A DNA stretch of 64,000 bases from an uncultured Selenomonas sp. (GCA_934202005.1 CAKPXP010000001.1:62001-126000), one strand, 5' to 3'. Numbered from the stretch's first letter, positions 36,143-46,217 are shown. The notes: generated by a model from the sequence alone, not told the origin. Program-made: numbers and translations.

Positions 36143-36165
36143 GGAACCACTGAGAACGCGGTTCC
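36143..36165 (+). repeat. Short inverted repeat ggaacc...ggttcc after ahcY
   Basis: 23 bases: ggaaccactga ... gcggttcc, matching the outer ends of the MITE-like family with nearly all of the inside missing; no flanking duplication. May also act as a weak hairpin after ahcY. Confidence 0.4.
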
Positions 36166-36185
36166 TGACGACTTTGCCTATGAGG

Positions 36186-36222
36186 AAATGCTGCGGGGAA
36201 ACTTCCTCCGCGGCATTTTCTT
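36186..36222 (+). terminator. Hairpin terminator between ahcY and mtaD
   Basis: Stem aatgctgcgg / ccgcggcatt (one bulge) followed by ttttctt, ending 27 bases before mtaD. May be partial, since a promoter for mtaD is not obvious. Confidence 0.55.
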
Positions 36223-36248
36223 GCCTATGGCAGCAAGGGGGAAAGGAT

Positions 36249-37526
36249 ATGAAGACACTCATCAAGGACGCTGCGGTCGTCCGCCCGGATGGGACGACCG
36301 CGCAGGCATCCATTGCCGTCGACGGTACGCGTATCGCGGCTGTCGGCGCGGTACCCGAAGGCTTTGCAGCCGATGAGATCATAGATGGGAAGGATATGCT
36401 TGCAGTGCCGGGCTTTGTCAATGCCCATACGCACGCATCGATGACGCTCCTGCGCAGCTACGCGGATGATATGGAGCTCATGGAGTGGCTCAACAACCAT
36501 ATCTGGCCGGTCGAGGCGAAGATGGTTTCTGACGATATCTACTGGGGCGCGGCGCTGGCCGCGGTCGAGATGATCAAGTCGGGCACGACGACCTTCGCGG
36601 ATATGTACGGGCCGTTCATGGAGCGCGTCGCGGATGTCGCCGCGCAGTCGGGCATGCGCGGTGTCCTCTCGCGCGGCATCATCGGCGTAGCGCCGGACGG
36701 CGAGAAGAAAATCGAGGAGAATGTCACGCTCTACAAGGACTATCACGGCGCGGCGGACGGCCGCATCACCGTCATGTTCGGCCCGCATGCGCCCTACACC
36801 TGTCCGCCGGATTTTCTGAAGAAGGTCGCGCGCGCGGCGCAGCAGCTCGGCGCCGAAGTGCATATCCACATGAACGAGACGCGTGCGGAGATCGCGCAGA
36901 TCGAGAAGCAGTACGGCAAGCGTCCGTTTGCCTATGTGGAGGAAACGGGGCTCTTCGAGAGCGGCACGCTCGCCGCGCACTGCGTCCATCTCGACGACGA
37001 AGAGATCGCCATCATGAAGAAGCACCATATCCGCGTCGCGCATAATCCGGGCAGCAACATGAAACTCGCGAGCGGCACGGCGCCCGTGCCGCGCCTGCGC
37101 GAGGAGGGGATCTGTGTCGCGCTCGGCACCGACGGCGCCTCGTCGAACAACAACCTCGACATGCTGCAGGAGATCCAGCTCGCTGCGCTACTGCATAAGG
37201 TCACGAGCTACGATCCGCTCGCTGTGCCTGCGCTTGAGGCGCTCAAGATGGGCACCGAGTACGGTGCCGAGGCCGTCGGGCTCAAGGATGTCGGCCGCCT
37301 GGAAGCCGGCGCCAAGGCGGATATCACGCTCGTCTCCATGAAGGGCGCGGCCTGGTGCCCGCGGCACAATGAGATCTCTCTGCTCGTCTACTCCGGCAGC
37401 GCGGCGGATGTCGATACCGTGCTCTGTGATGGCAAGATCCTCATGCGCCATCGCGCGCTCCAGACACTCGACGAGGAGAAAATCCTCTTCGAGGCGAGCC
37501 GCTGTGCCGCGCGCCTGACGCGGTGA
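36249..37526 (+). CDS. mtaD: 5-methylthioadenosine/S-adenosylhomocysteine deaminase (MtaD-type amidohydrolase)
   Basis: Zinc amidohydrolase that deaminates MTA, SAH or adenosine. Metal motif NAHTHASM near residue 60, further ligands [10 protein letters not shown] near 205 and [12 protein letters not shown], and Asp in [14 protein letters not shown] near 293. 425 residues. ATG 36249 follows gggggaaagg. Placement after ahcY supports the SAH/MTA call over the related guanine or chlorohydrolase activities. Confidence 0.92.
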   Translation: MKTLIKDAAVVRPDGTTAQASIAVDGTRIAAVGAVPEGFAADEIIDGKDMLAVPGFVNAHTHASMTLLRSYADDMELMEWLNNHIWPVEAKMVSDDIYWGAALAAVEMIKSGTTTFADMYGPFMERVADVAAQSGMRGVLSRGIIGVAPDGEKKIEENVTLYKDYHGAADGRITVMFGPHAPYTCPPDFLKKVARAAQQLGAEVHIHMNETRAEIAQIEKQYGKRPFAYVEETGLFESGTLAAHCVHLDDEEIAIMKKHHIRVAHNPGSNMKLASGTAPVPRLREEGICVALGTDGASSNNNLDMLQEIQLAALLHKVTSYDPLAVPALEALKMGTEYGAEAVGLKDVGRLEAGAKADITLVSMKGAAWCPRHNEISLLVYSGSAADVDTVLCDGKILMRHRALQTLDEEKILFEASRCAARLTR

Positions 37527-37605
37527 TCGGCAGCGCGGGAGGCATTGCGCCCGCGGATTCCGGCGGCAGGTGCCGCCTGAGAAATTTCCCTTACGAGGTG
37601 ATCCC

Positions 37606-40245
37606 TTGAAAAAGAAAACACCCGCGAAGAAACCCGCGGCCCGCGCGACGAAGGCGCAGCGGCAGGCGGCGCGCAGAAAGCCAGCGCCCGCCGCGCCCGG
37701 CCGCCGCTATGAGCTCATCGGACTGCTCTTTTTCGCTGCGGGACTGATTTCCGCCTGCGGGCTCGCGGGGCTCAATGTCGGTTTCGTGGGACTGACGTTT
37801 GCCAAATGCCTGCATTATCTCTTCGGCGTGGGGGCCGCGCTCGTCGTGTTGCTCATCCTGCTCATCGGCTGGCAGTACATGACGAAGCACCACGGCTTCC
37901 GCTATTCGCTGCGTTTCTTCGGTCTCACGGCGCTTTTCGCGCTCGCGCTCGCGGCGTATCATCATTTCGTTACGGTACCGGGTGCGGAGATCCTGCCGGA
38001 GAGCCTGCCGCGCGGCGGCGGTCTCATCGGCGGCGGCCTGCTCCTCATCATCCGGCGGTTCTTCGGCGTCGACGGCGCCATCATCGTCATCGGCGTCGGC
38101 CTTGTCGGCTCAGTGCTGCTCTCGACAACCTGGTCGCTCGCCGCCGGCCTCCTGAAGACGGAGGAAACGGCGAAACGGGGCGCGCAGGCCGCGGGCAAAG
38201 CCGTCGTTGTCACCTGTGACAGGGTGGCGGAGGTCGGGGAACGTGCCGGCGGGCAGGTCGTGGAAAAGGTTCGCGCCAAGGCGCAGTCGTTCTACAACCA
38301 GGCCGTGGATCACAGGTTCTCCGAGCCGCCGGTCGCGGAGCAGACGGCAGATGAGAGGGAGACTGTGGCTGCTGCGCCGCAGGATCCTCCAGCCTCGCAA
38401 ATGGCGGCCTGGGAAAGAGAGCCGGAGCGCGAGGCGTCTGCTGAGCCGCCTGCAGCAACGGCTCCGGAGCCGCCGCGGTTCACCATCGACTACGGCGCGC
38501 GCGGCGCAGAGGAGCCTGCGCTGACGCCGGAGGATATGGCGGCAGAGGAGGACGAGACGGACGAGGACGAGGCGGCGCGCGCTGGCCTCGCGGCGCTCGC
38601 CGCGGCCGGTGTTGCGGGAGCCGCAGAGGCGGCGGCCGCACTGCCGACCGCCGCTGCCTCCGCGGCGCATCTCGCCAAGGCGCCGGAATACAGCACGCTC
38701 GCGCGGTCAGACAGCATGACCGCGCATTTCCCCGGCGAGGACGCACCGGAGCATCCGCCGGCAGCGCCCGCTGCGCCGCCGCCGAAGCCATACGTCCTGC
38801 CGAAGGTCACGGACATCCTCACGAAGAACGTGAAGAAGAAAAACGTCGCGCTCGAGATGGAGATCGAGGACAACGCGCGCACGCTCGCGAAGACGCTCCA
38901 TGACTTCCATGTCGACGCGAAGATCATCAACGCCTGCCATGGCCCCGCCGTCACGCGCTACGAGCTCGAGCCGGCCCCCGGCGTCAAGGTCAGCAAGATC
39001 ACGAACCTCTCAGAGGATCTCGCGCTTTCGCTCGCGGCCTTTTCCGTCCGCATCGAGCCGATTCCCGGTAAGGCGGCCATCGGCATCGAGGTGCCGAACA
39101 AGGAGCTCGAGGGTGTCCGGCTGCGCGAGGTGCTCGAGAACGAGAAATTCGCCAAGGCGAAATCGAAGCTCACGGTTGGCCTCGGCATGGACATCGGCGG
39201 GCAGGCCATCTTCGCCGATCTCGCGAAGATGCCGCATCTGCTCGTCGCCGGCGCGACGGGCTCCGGCAAGTCCGTCTGCATCAACACGCTCATCACGAGC
39301 ATCCTCTTCAAGGCGAAGCCTGACGAGGTGAAGTTCATCCTCATCGATCCGAAGATGGTCGAGCTCTCGAACTACAACGGCATCCCGCATCTCATGGTGC
39401 CCGTCGTGACCGAGGCGAAAAAGGCAGCCTCGGTTCTCAACTGGGCCGTACAGGAGATGGAGAAGCGCTACGCGAAGTTCGCGGAGCACAATGTGCGCAA
39501 CATGCAGACCTACAACGCGCATTTCCCCGAGGAGACGATGCCGGCCATCGTCATCATCATCGACGAGCTCGCCGACCTCATGATGGTAGCGCCGCACGAC
39601 GTCGAGGACGCCATCTGCCGCCTAGCGCAGAAAGCGCGTGCAGCTGGCATCCACATGGTGCTCGCGACGCAGCGCCCGTCCGTCGACGTCATCACGGGCA
39701 TCATCAAGGCGAACATTCCGTCGCGCATCTCGTTCGCCGTCTCAAGCCAGATCGACTCGCGCACGATTCTCGACGCGAGCGGCGCGGAGAAACTCCTCGG
39801 CAAGGGCGACATGCTCTTTTATCCTGTCGGCGCCGCGAAGCCGCGCCGCGTGCAGGGCGCTTTCATCAGCGACGAAGAGGTGGAGAAACTCCTCGACTTC
39901 ATCCGCTCGCAGGGGCAGGAGGCGGAGACGAACGAGGAGATCGTCGCCTTTACGGAGAACGCGATGCGGGAAGAGGAGGAAGGAAAGAGCGGCGGCCATA
40001 AGAAGCCGAAAATCGACGAGCTTCTCGGTGAAGCCGTGAACTGCGTCATGTCGACGGGCATCGCCTCCTCAAGCGGCATCCAGCGCCGGTTCAGCATCGG
40101 CTACACGCGCGCGGCGCGCCTCATCGACACGATGGCGGAACTCGGCATCGTCGGCCCGAGCCAGGGCAGCAAGCCGCGCGACATTCTCATGAGCGCCGAC
40201 GAGGCACGCCAGGCCGTAGAACAGGCCGTCGCGGCAAACGCGTAG
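37606..40245 (+). CDS. ftsK: FtsK/SpoIIIE-type DNA translocase
   Basis: 879 residues. N-terminus has about four membrane helices (about 35-190), then a low-complexity Ala/Pro/Glu linker (about 230-400), then the motor: alpha/beta domains with Walker [13 protein letters not shown] near residue 550 and Walker [12 protein letters not shown] near 652, and a C-terminal winged-helix gamma domain ([21 protein letters not shown]) that reads KOPS-like sites. Moves chromosome DNA at the division septum. TTG 37606 follows gaggtgat and gives the Lys-rich start typical of Firmicutes; the frame is open from 37570. Confidence 0.95.
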   Translation: MKKKTPAKKPAARATKAQRQAARRKPAPAAPGRRYELIGLLFFAAGLISACGLAGLNVGFVGLTFAKCLHYLFGVGAALVVLLILLIGWQYMTKHHGFRYSLRFFGLTALFALALAAYHHFVTVPGAEILPESLPRGGGLIGGGLLLIIRRFFGVDGAIIVIGVGLVGSVLLSTTWSLAAGLLKTEETAKRGAQAAGKAVVVTCDRVAEVGERAGGQVVEKVRAKAQSFYNQAVDHRFSEPPVAEQTADERETVAAAPQDPPASQMAAWEREPEREASAEPPAATAPEPPRFTIDYGARGAEEPALTPEDMAAEEDETDEDEAARAGLAALAAAGVAGAAEAAAALPTAAASAAHLAKAPEYSTLARSDSMTAHFPGEDAPEHPPAAPAAPPPKPYVLPKVTDILTKNVKKKNVALEMEIEDNARTLAKTLHDFHVDAKIINACHGPAVTRYELEPAPGVKVSKITNLSEDLALSLAAFSVRIEPIPGKAAIGIEVPNKELEGVRLREVLENEKFAKAKSKLTVGLGMDIGGQAIFADLAKMPHLLVAGATGSGKSVCINTLITSILFKAKPDEVKFILIDPKMVELSNYNGIPHLMVPVVTEAKKAASVLNWAVQEMEKRYAKFAEHNVRNMQTYNAHFPEETMPAIVIIIDELADLMMVAPHDVEDAICRLAQKARAAGIHMVLATQRPSVDVITGIIKANIPSRISFAVSSQIDSRTILDASGAEKLLGKGDMLFYPVGAAKPRRVQGAFISDEEVEKLLDFIRSQGQEAETNEEIVAFTENAMREEEEGKSGGHKKPKIDELLGEAVNCVMSTGIASSSGIQRRFSIGYTRAARLIDTMAELGIVGPSQGSKPRDILMSADEARQAVEQAVAANA

Positions 40246-40270
40246 CGGAAGTTCTGCGTAAAAAACCAGA

Positions 40271-40328
40271 AAATAGAGCATCCCCCGGTAAGCAACTGGA
40301 AAGCTGCTTACCGGGGGATGCTCTATTT
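40271..40328. terminator. 24-bp perfect-stem bidirectional terminator
   Basis: Arms 40271-40294 and 40305-40328 are perfectly complementary over 24 bases (aaatagagcatccccc...), with a 10-base loop. On the minus strand the stem is followed by ttttctggtttttt; on the + strand it ends the ftsK transcript. Confidence 0.9.
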
Positions 40329-40407
40329 CAGAATGCTGTATGCGGCTGCGCCCCTTTTGGAGGACGGCGTAGACCGCAGCGGGTACGGAGGCGGTCTTCC
40401 GTGTAAC

Positions 40408-40448
40408 AAAAAAGAGGCCACCGACTCTTGCGAGCCAGACATGCCTCT
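40408..40448 (-). terminator. Terminator of tRNA-Pro
   Basis: Minus strand: agaggc, a 24-base loop, gcctct, then tttttt, ten bases after the CCA end of the tRNA. Confidence 0.7.
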
Positions 40449-40457
40449 ATGATTTCC

Positions 40458-40534
<77 letters not shown>

Positions 40535-40588
40535 CGAACACAAGAAATATTATAGTCAATCTTTCTTGCTCTGTCAAGAAAAATTTAA

Positions 40589-40748
40589 GGAAGCACTGAT
40601 TAAATGAAGTGCTCCGGATTTACGTGGATGCGTTGTATCTCTCTAGGAGACAAACCACAGGCGTAGCCGAAGCTACGCTGAGGTTTGTCGACGAAGAGAG
40701 GACAGCGCAGACGCGTGAAGACGGAGTGCTGAATTAATCAGTGCTTCC
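40589..40748 (-). mobile_element. Palindromic MITE-like element, copy B
   Basis: 160 bp, orientation opposite to copy A. Ends ggaagcactgattaa are perfect inverted repeats; flanked by TTAA on both sides (40585-40588, 40749-40752), so the inverted repeat looks 19 bp long. Central hairpin gcgtagc-cgaa-gctacgc. Confidence 0.87.
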
Positions 40749-40780
40749 TTAAAAGTATGGGCCGGGCTAGCGATTCGTCT

Positions 40781-43264
40781 TCACATCATGGTGATCGGGT
40801 CGATGTCGATGGCGACGTCGGTGCGTAAGTGCAGCCGGCAGCTGCGCAGATAGGCCTGCACGGCCGCGAGATCGCGGGCCTTGATGAGCACGACGAAGCG
40901 GTAGGTGCCGCGGAATTTCGCGACGAGTGCGGGGGCGGGGCCGATGACCTCCGCGCGCGGCTGCGTGCCTTCGGCAGGTGCGCCGAATTCCTGCCGGCAG
41001 GTAGCGACGAAAGCGGCGGCCTGCTCGCGCGCGGCGGCCTCACTTTCCGCTTGGAAGAGGAGCTTGATGAGGCGCGTGAACGGGGGATAGTCGAGGGCGC
41101 GGCGCAGCTGGATCTCCTGCGCGTAGAAGCCCGCGTAGTCCTGGCGGATGCCGCATTGGACGGCGTAGTGCTCGGTGTTGTAGGTCTGCACGAGGACCTT
41201 GCCGCGGCGCGCACCGCGGACGCGCCGTCCAGCGCGGCCCGCCGTCTGCGTGATGAGCATGAAGCAGCGTTCCGCCGCGCGGAAGTCCGGCATGTTGAGG
41301 CTGGCGTCGGCGCTGATGATGCCGACGGCGGTGACGCCCGGGATGTCGTGCCCTTTGGCGACCATCTGCGTGCCGAGCAGGATGTCGTATTCTCCCGCGC
41401 GGAAGCGGCGCAGGATGTCCTGATGCGCGAATTTCGCGCCCGTTGTATCGCGATCCATGCGGATGACGCGCGCCTCGGGGACGAGCGCGCGCAGCTCCTG
41501 TTCCAGCTTCTCCGTGCCTGAGCCGAAATATTTGATATAGCGGCTGCCGCACTTGGGACAGGTGTCGGGGACGCTCTGGCGGATGTCGCAGTGATGGCAG
41601 AGGAGGAGGCCGCGCGGCGCGCCGCCCTGCGGGGCGCGCCGCTGGTGATAGACGAGCGGCAGGCCGCAGTCGGGGCACTTGATGACCTCGCCACAGGAGC
41701 GGCACATGACGAATGTCGAGTAGCCGCGCCGGTTCAGCATGATGATGATCTGCTCGTGGGCGGCGAGCGTCTGGCGGATGAGCGCCTCGAGCGGACGCGA
41801 GATGATGTGGCGGTTCCCTAGGCGGAGCTCCTGCCGCATGTCGACGCAGGCGACCTCCGGCAGCGGGACCGCACCGACGCGGTGCGGCATGGCGAGCAGC
41901 GTGAGCTCGCCCGTGCGCGCGCGGTGGTACGTCTCGAGCGAGGGCGTCGCGCTGCCGAGGACGAGCGCCGCCCGCTGGAAGCGCGCGAAGGCCTCGGCGA
42001 CGACGCGTGCGTGGTAGCGCGGCGACTCGTCCTGCTTGTAGCTCATGTCCTGCTCTTCATCGAGGATGATGAGGCCGACCTGCTCCGCTGGCGTGAAGAG
42101 TGCGGAGCGCGCGCCGATGATGACGCCCGCCTCACCGCGGCGCACGCGGTGCACGGCATCGTTGCGCTCTGCGAGCGTCAGGCGGCTGTGCATGACGATG
42201 ATGTCCTGGCGGAAATACGCCTTGAACGCGAGCACGAGCTGTCCCGTCAGCGCGATTTCCGGCACGAGCACAATGACCTGCCGCCCCTCGCGACGCACGA
42301 GACGCGCGAGCTCGATGTAGACCTGCGTCTTGCCGCTGCCCGTGACGCCGTAGAGCAGGAATCCCTGGTACTTGCGCTGCTCGATGCAGGGCGCGACGGC
42401 GCGGACGGCCGCCGCCTGCTCCTCCGTGAGCGTGCGCGCCTCCTGCGTGCTGTCGATCGCGGCGTAGCTGTCGCGCAGTACGCGGCGCTGCTGCACGGAG
42501 ACGATGCCGACCGCTGCGAGCTTCTGCACGGCCGCTGTCGTCTTTCCCGCGGCCTTGAGCGCCTGGAAGGAAACGCTGCCGCCGTGCGCCTCGAGATATT
42601 CCCAGAGGGCGAGCTGCGCTTTGCGGCGGGAGAACTCCTGCCGCCGCGCTGCTGTCAGCGACTCCTGCAGCACGGCGATGCGCTCGTAGCGCGCCGCGTC
42701 GCGTCCTTTCGCCTCGTATTCTTTGCGGAGAATATGATAGGCGCAGAGCTTGTCGAGGCATGACGTGAGATCATAGGGCGCGGGGAAAGCCTTGGCAAGC
42801 TGCGGCCGCCGCACGGGGCCGTGCGCGGCGATGTAGTCGTAGAGCGCGCGGTAGGTGCTCTGGCCGAGCAGGACGTGGTCGCGTGCGGCAGCCTCCGCCG
42901 TATAGGCGACCGTGATCTTGAGGCCGCTCTTTCCCGGCATGAAAAGGCGCATCGTCTCCGCGAGCGAGCAGAGATAGAACGAGGCCATCCAGCGCGCCTC
43001 CTCGAGCATGACGGGCTGGAACCAGGCCTCCTCGTCGACGGTCGCGCTGATATCCTTGAGCTTCAGCCCCGCGAGCGCCTCCGCAGGCTGCCGCTGCGTC
43101 GCGAGGATGAAGCCCTCGACCTTGCGCCCGCCGAACGGGACGAGCACGCGCCAGCCGGGGCCGACCTGCGCGAGTTCCGGCGGTATGCGGTAGGTGTAGG
43201 GCTTCGCGATGCTCTTGACCGGCACATTGACGAAGACCTGGGCGATCAGGATGGTGTTCTCCAA
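40781..43264 (-). CDS. priA: Primosomal protein PriA (replication-restart helicase)
   Basis: 827 residues. N-terminal DNA-binding domain (VFVNVPVKSIAKPYTYRIP), then helicase motifs: Walker A GVTGSGKTQVYIE near residue 305, motif II DEEQDMSYKQDESPRYHAR (canonical PriA has DEEH), VLGSATPS, and a zinc region with CRSCGEVIKCPDCG and CHHC...CPKCG, and motif V/VI GTQMVAKGHDIPGV, QTAGRAGR. TTG 43264 follows taggagga with eight bases of spacing. Stands between two MITE-like copies (B and C); no promoter of its own is obvious, except possibly in copy C. Confidence 0.95.
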   Translation of the reverse strand: MENTILIAQVFVNVPVKSIAKPYTYRIPPELAQVGPGWRVLVPFGGRKVEGFILATQRQPAEALAGLKLKDISATVDEEAWFQPVMLEEARWMASFYLCSLAETMRLFMPGKSGLKITVAYTAEAAARDHVLLGQSTYRALYDYIAAHGPVRRPQLAKAFPAPYDLTSCLDKLCAYHILRKEYEAKGRDAARYERIAVLQESLTAARRQEFSRRKAQLALWEYLEAHGGSVSFQALKAAGKTTAAVQKLAAVGIVSVQQRRVLRDSYAAIDSTQEARTLTEEQAAAVRAVAPCIEQRKYQGFLLYGVTGSGKTQVYIELARLVRREGRQVIVLVPEIALTGQLVLAFKAYFRQDIIVMHSRLTLAERNDAVHRVRRGEAGVIIGARSALFTPAEQVGLIILDEEQDMSYKQDESPRYHARVVAEAFARFQRAALVLGSATPSLETYHRARTGELTLLAMPHRVGAVPLPEVACVDMRQELRLGNRHIISRPLEALIRQTLAAHEQIIIMLNRRGYSTFVMCRSCGEVIKCPDCGLPLVYHQRRAPQGGAPRGLLLCHHCDIRQSVPDTCPKCGSRYIKYFGSGTEKLEQELRALVPEARVIRMDRDTTGAKFAHQDILRRFRAGEYDILLGTQMVAKGHDIPGVTAVGIISADASLNMPDFRAAERCFMLITQTAGRAGRRVRGARRGKVLVQTYNTEHYAVQCGIRQDYAGFYAQEIQLRRALDYPPFTRLIKLLFQAESEAAAREQAAAFVATCRQEFGAPAEGTQPRAEVIGPAPALVAKFRGTYRFVVLIKARDLAAVQAYLRSCRLHLRTDVAIDIDPITMM

Positions 43265-43287
43265 GGAAGGTTCCTCCTAAAATGCAA

Positions 43288-43446
43288 GGAACCGCTGATT
43301 AAATGAGGTGCTCCGGATTTACGTGGATGCGCTGTACTCTTCGGAGACAAACCGCAGGCGTAGCCAAAGCTACGCTGAGGATGGCAGGGCGACGAGAGGA
43401 CAGTGCAGACGCGTGAAGACGGAGTGCTGAATTAATCAGTGGTTCC
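43288..43446 (-). mobile_element. Palindromic MITE-like element, copy C
   Basis: 159 bp between priA and comM; ends ggaaccgctgattaa / ttaatcagtggttcc; flanked by GCAA (43284-43287, 43447-43450). The central loop is ccaaagc-type where copy B has ccgaagc, with the stem kept. Inner arm carries a small insertion (gatggcaggg). Confidence 0.85.
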
Positions 43447-43450
43447 GCAA

Positions 43451-43492
43451 GGAAATCAGCCATCGAGCGGCGGCTGTCTGGCTGATTTTCTT
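43451..43492. terminator. Terminator after comM (bidirectional)
   Basis: aaatcagcca / tggctgattt stem; on the minus strand followed by ccttgc, on the + strand by tcttaa. Lies just after copy C; 43493-43585 holds nothing further that I recognise. Confidence 0.5.
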
Positions 43493-43585
43493 AAAACCTT
43501 GATATATCGCCGGAAGAATCGGGAGCGACTCGTTTCCCCAGCGGTTCCTCTGGCCTCATAGCCGCGCAGGCGGCAGTGCGTCGCT

Positions 43586-45118
43586 TCACTCCAGCTGCAA
43601 GCCGACATCATTGCGCAGCTGGATGGCCTCGCCGATTTCGGCGGGGCCGATGCGCTCATGGTCGGTGAGATCCGCGACGGTGCGCGCGACCTTGATGATG
43701 CGGTCGTAGGAGCGCGCGGAGAGATGCATTTTCTCGAAGGCGGCCGCGAGGAGCTGCTGCGCCTGCGGCTCGAGCGGGCAGAGGCGCTGGAGCAGCGCGT
43801 GGTTCATCTGCGCATTGCAGAAAAGCCCGTATTCCTTGAGTCGCTCGCCCTGGATGCGCCGCGCGGCCTCGACGCGCGCGCGGATGGCGGCGGATGGCTC
43901 GGCTTTCTTGTGCGAGGAGAGCTCCTTGTACGCGACGCGCGGCACGCGGATATGGATGTCGATGCGATCGAGCAGCGGCCCGGAAATCTTGCGCGTGTAG
44001 CGCTTGATCTCCCCCGGCGTGCACTCGCAGACGCGCCCGCCGCTCTCGTCGCCCTGGTAGCCGCACGGACAGGGGTTCATCGCTGCGATCAGCATGAAGG
44101 AGGAGGGGAACTTGAGCGAGGCATGCACGCGGGAGACGAGGATCTCCCTGTCTTCGAGCGGCTGCCGGAGCACCTCGAGCGTCGCTTTCTGGAACTCCGG
44201 CAGCTCGTCGAGGAAGAGCACGCCGTCATGCGCGAGCGTGACTTCGCCGGGGCGCGGGATGCTGCCGCCGCCGATCATCGCCGTCATGCTCGTCGTGTGA
44301 TGGGGCGCGCGGAACGGGCGCTCCGTGACGAGGCCGCCGCCGCGCGGCAGGAGTCCGGCGATGCTGTAGATCTTCGTGACCTCGAGCGCTTCTTCCGGCG
44401 TGAGCGCGGGCAGGATGGAGCTCATGCGGCGCGCGAGCATGGTCTTTCCCGAGCCGGGGACGCCGACCATCAGGACATTGTGCCCGCCCGCCGCGGCGAT
44501 CTCGAGCGCACGCTTGGCTGCGAACTGTCCCTGCACATCGGCGAAATCATCTGTCCAGCCGGCGCTTTCCTTCGCAGGCGGTGCGGGAACGGCTGCGGTG
44601 AGCGGCTGCTCGCCGCGCAGGTGTGCCACGAGCTCGGCGAGCGTGCCGATGCCGTAGACCGCAATGCCCTGCACGAGCAGCGCCTCGTTCACGTTGGCCT
44701 TGGCGACGTAGGCAGCGGCAAAGCCCCGTCGTTTCGCCTCGACGACCATGGAGAGGACACCCTGCACAGGGCGGCATTCTCCCTCGAGGGAGAGTTCCGC
44801 CGCGAAAAGATTGCCCGCGAGCGTTTCCACGGGCAGCACGGCGTGCGCAGCGAGCAGACCGACGGCGATCGGCAGGTCGAGTCCCGAGCTGTCCTTGCGG
44901 ATGTCCGCCGGTGCGAGGTTGATGGTGACCTTTTCCTGTTTGAGCTTGATGCCGGAATTCTTGATGGCGGTGCGCACGCGCTCCTTGCTCTCGCGTACCG
45001 CGGTATCCGGCAGGCCGACGATATCGAACGCGGGGAACCCAAACCCCGCGTCGACCTCCACGTCGATGATGAGGCCGTCGACGCCGAGCGTCGTCGCTCC
45101 GTAAGACTTTGCGAACAT
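43586..45118 (-). CDS. comM: ComM/YifB family Mg-chelatase-like AAA+ ATPase
   Basis: 510 residues: an N-terminal Lon-like domain (SYGATTLGVDGLIIDVEVDAGFG), a central AAA+ ATPase with Walker A GVPGSGKTMLARR near residue 215 and Walker B LFLDELPEF, a zinc-like Cys set (NPCPCGYQGD...CECTP) and a C-terminal Mg-chelatase-like helical domain. Family members act as branch-migration helicases in natural transformation. ATG 45118 follows gaggagg. Third gene of the minus-strand operon from the promoter at 45929. Confidence 0.94.
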   Translation of the reverse strand: MFAKSYGATTLGVDGLIIDVEVDAGFGFPAFDIVGLPDTAVRESKERVRTAIKNSGIKLKQEKVTINLAPADIRKDSSGLDLPIAVGLLAAHAVLPVETLAGNLFAAELSLEGECRPVQGVLSMVVEAKRRGFAAAYVAKANVNEALLVQGIAVYGIGTLAELVAHLRGEQPLTAAVPAPPAKESAGWTDDFADVQGQFAAKRALEIAAAGGHNVLMVGVPGSGKTMLARRMSSILPALTPEEALEVTKIYSIAGLLPRGGGLVTERPFRAPHHTTSMTAMIGGGSIPRPGEVTLAHDGVLFLDELPEFQKATLEVLRQPLEDREILVSRVHASLKFPSSFMLIAAMNPCPCGYQGDESGGRVCECTPGEIKRYTRKISGPLLDRIDIHIRVPRVAYKELSSHKKAEPSAAIRARVEAARRIQGERLKEYGLFCNAQMNHALLQRLCPLEPQAQQLLAAAFEKMHLSARSYDRIIKVARTVADLTDHERIGPAEIGEAIQLRNDVGLQLE

Positions 45119-45129
45119 AGGTCTCCTCC

Positions 45130-45492
45130 TCACATCTCGAATGCGCCCTCATAGTGGCGGATGCGCCAGGGCGCAGCGGGCATGGCGTAGACTTCTATGA
45201 CATCGAAGCGGCAGAAACAGTCGCCAAGACGTCTCTGCCGCAGATACTGCGTAGCGGTCAGAATGATCTTTTTCCTCTTGTGCGCGTCGACGGCCTGTGC
45301 GGGTGCGCCGAAGAGACAACCCTGCCGCGTCTTGACCTCGACGAAGACGAGCGTCTCCCTGTCCTGCCAGGCGATGATGTCGATCTCGCCCACCTTGGCG
45401 CGGTAGTTGCGCGCGGCGATGCGGTACCCCTTGCGTTCGAGGAAAGCCGCCGCGCATTCCTCGCCGCGCTGGCCCAGTTCCTGCCGGCTCAT
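45130..45492 (-). CDS. yraN: YraN/UPF0102 family putative endonuclease
   Basis: 120 residues with the restriction-endonuclease-like core of UPF0102: GEECAAAFLERKGY, VGEIDIIAW and FVEVKTRQG (the D-ExK catalytic pattern). Function in the cell is unknown. Overlaps the upstream FlhB-like gene by four bases and precedes comM by 11, so the three form one operon, as often seen in Firmicutes. Confidence 0.92.
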   Translation of the reverse strand: MSRQELGQRGEECAAAFLERKGYRIAARNYRAKVGEIDIIAWQDRETLVFVEVKTRQGCLFGAPAQAVDAHKRKKIILTATQYLRQRRLGDCFCRFDVIEVYAMPAAPWRIRHYEGAFEM

Positions 45493-45818
45493 GCCTTTTT
45501 CTCCTGCTGGCGTTCGCCGCGCGCGCGATCCATGCGGTAGATGTAGGCCATGACCTCGGCGATGGAGTGGTAGAGCTCCGGCGGGATTTCCCGGTCGAGC
45601 TCGAGTGCCATGAGCATGTTGACAAGCGTCTTGTTCTGGTAGACGGGCACCGTGCTGCGCTGCGCCGCGGCGAGGATGTTCTCCGCCACATAGCCGCGCC
45701 CCTTCGCCGTCACACGCGGCGCACGGTCGTGCGCCTGGTCGTACTGGAGCGCGACGGCCTTCTTTTCCGCCTGTGGGTCTGTCTCCGGTTTTTCCATTGG
45801 CTTTTGGTATCGTTCCAT
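45489..45818 (-). CDS. FlhB C-terminal-domain homologue (YlqH/FhlX-like)
   Basis: 109 residues resembling only the cytoplasmic C-terminal domain of the flagellar export switch FlhB (VALQYDQAHDRAPRVTAKGRGYVAENILAAA, ELDREIPPELYHSIAEVMAYIYRM). The NPTH autocleavage motif of FlhB is absent. Such stand-alone homologues occur beside rnhB/yraN in Firmicutes; role unclear, possibly linked to flagellar export. ATG 45818 (MERYQKP) follows caggtg; GTG 45827 is possible. Confidence 0.85.
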   Translation of the reverse strand: MERYQKPMEKPETDPQAEKKAVALQYDQAHDRAPRVTAKGRGYVAENILAAAQRSTVPVYQNKTLVNMLMALELDREIPPELYHSIAEVMAYIYRMDRARGERQQEKKA

Positions 45819-45900
45819 CGCTTTCACCTGCCTCGTTTCTGCGGCGCTGTCGGAATGGCTTGTTGCATCAGATCCTACAGCACCATTTCCTTATTTTTTC

Positions 45901-45929
45901 ATTATACCGACTGGCTGAGGGGGCGTCAA
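45901..45929 (-). promoter_or_regulatory. Strong promoter of the flhB-like-yraN-comM operon
   Basis: Minus strand TTGACG (45929-45924), 17 bases, TATAAT (45906-45901). Confidence 0.85.
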
Positions 45930-46018
45930 CAGAGAGGAAGCCTCCCTGGAAGCAAAACGTACAAAAGTCTTGCGGGGGGGGGACATCTTTGATAGAATAC
46001 ACAAGGATTTTTATCTAA

Positions 46019-46178
46019 GGAAGCGCTGATTAAATGAGGTGCCCTGAATTTGCGTAGATGTGCTGTATATCTCTAGGAGACAAACCGGAGGCGTAGCAGA
46101 GCTACGCTGAGGATTGTAGGGCGACGAGAGGACAGTGCAGACGCGTGAAGACGGAGTGCCGAATGAATCAGTGCTTCC
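46019..46178 (-). mobile_element. Palindromic MITE-like element, copy D (chimeric arms)
   Basis: 160 bp flanked by CTAA (46015-46018, 46179-46182). Low-coordinate arm (ccctgaatttgcgtag) is like copy E, while the other arm (cgcgtgaagacggagtg) is like copies A-C, so the outer stem of this copy is mismatched. Central hairpin gcgtagc-aga-gctacgc. 45930-46014 between promoter and element contains a run of nine G (45974-45982) and nothing else I recognise. Confidence 0.85.
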
Positions 46179-46217
46179 CTAAGATATTTTACTGGGGAAC
46201 AAAGGAGAGGAAAGCGA

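Noticed and set aside
45974..45982. Run of nine G as a phase-variable tract
   Set aside because: It lies in intergenic DNA about 45 bases upstream of the minus-strand -35 box and outside any gene; without reads showing length variation there is no support.
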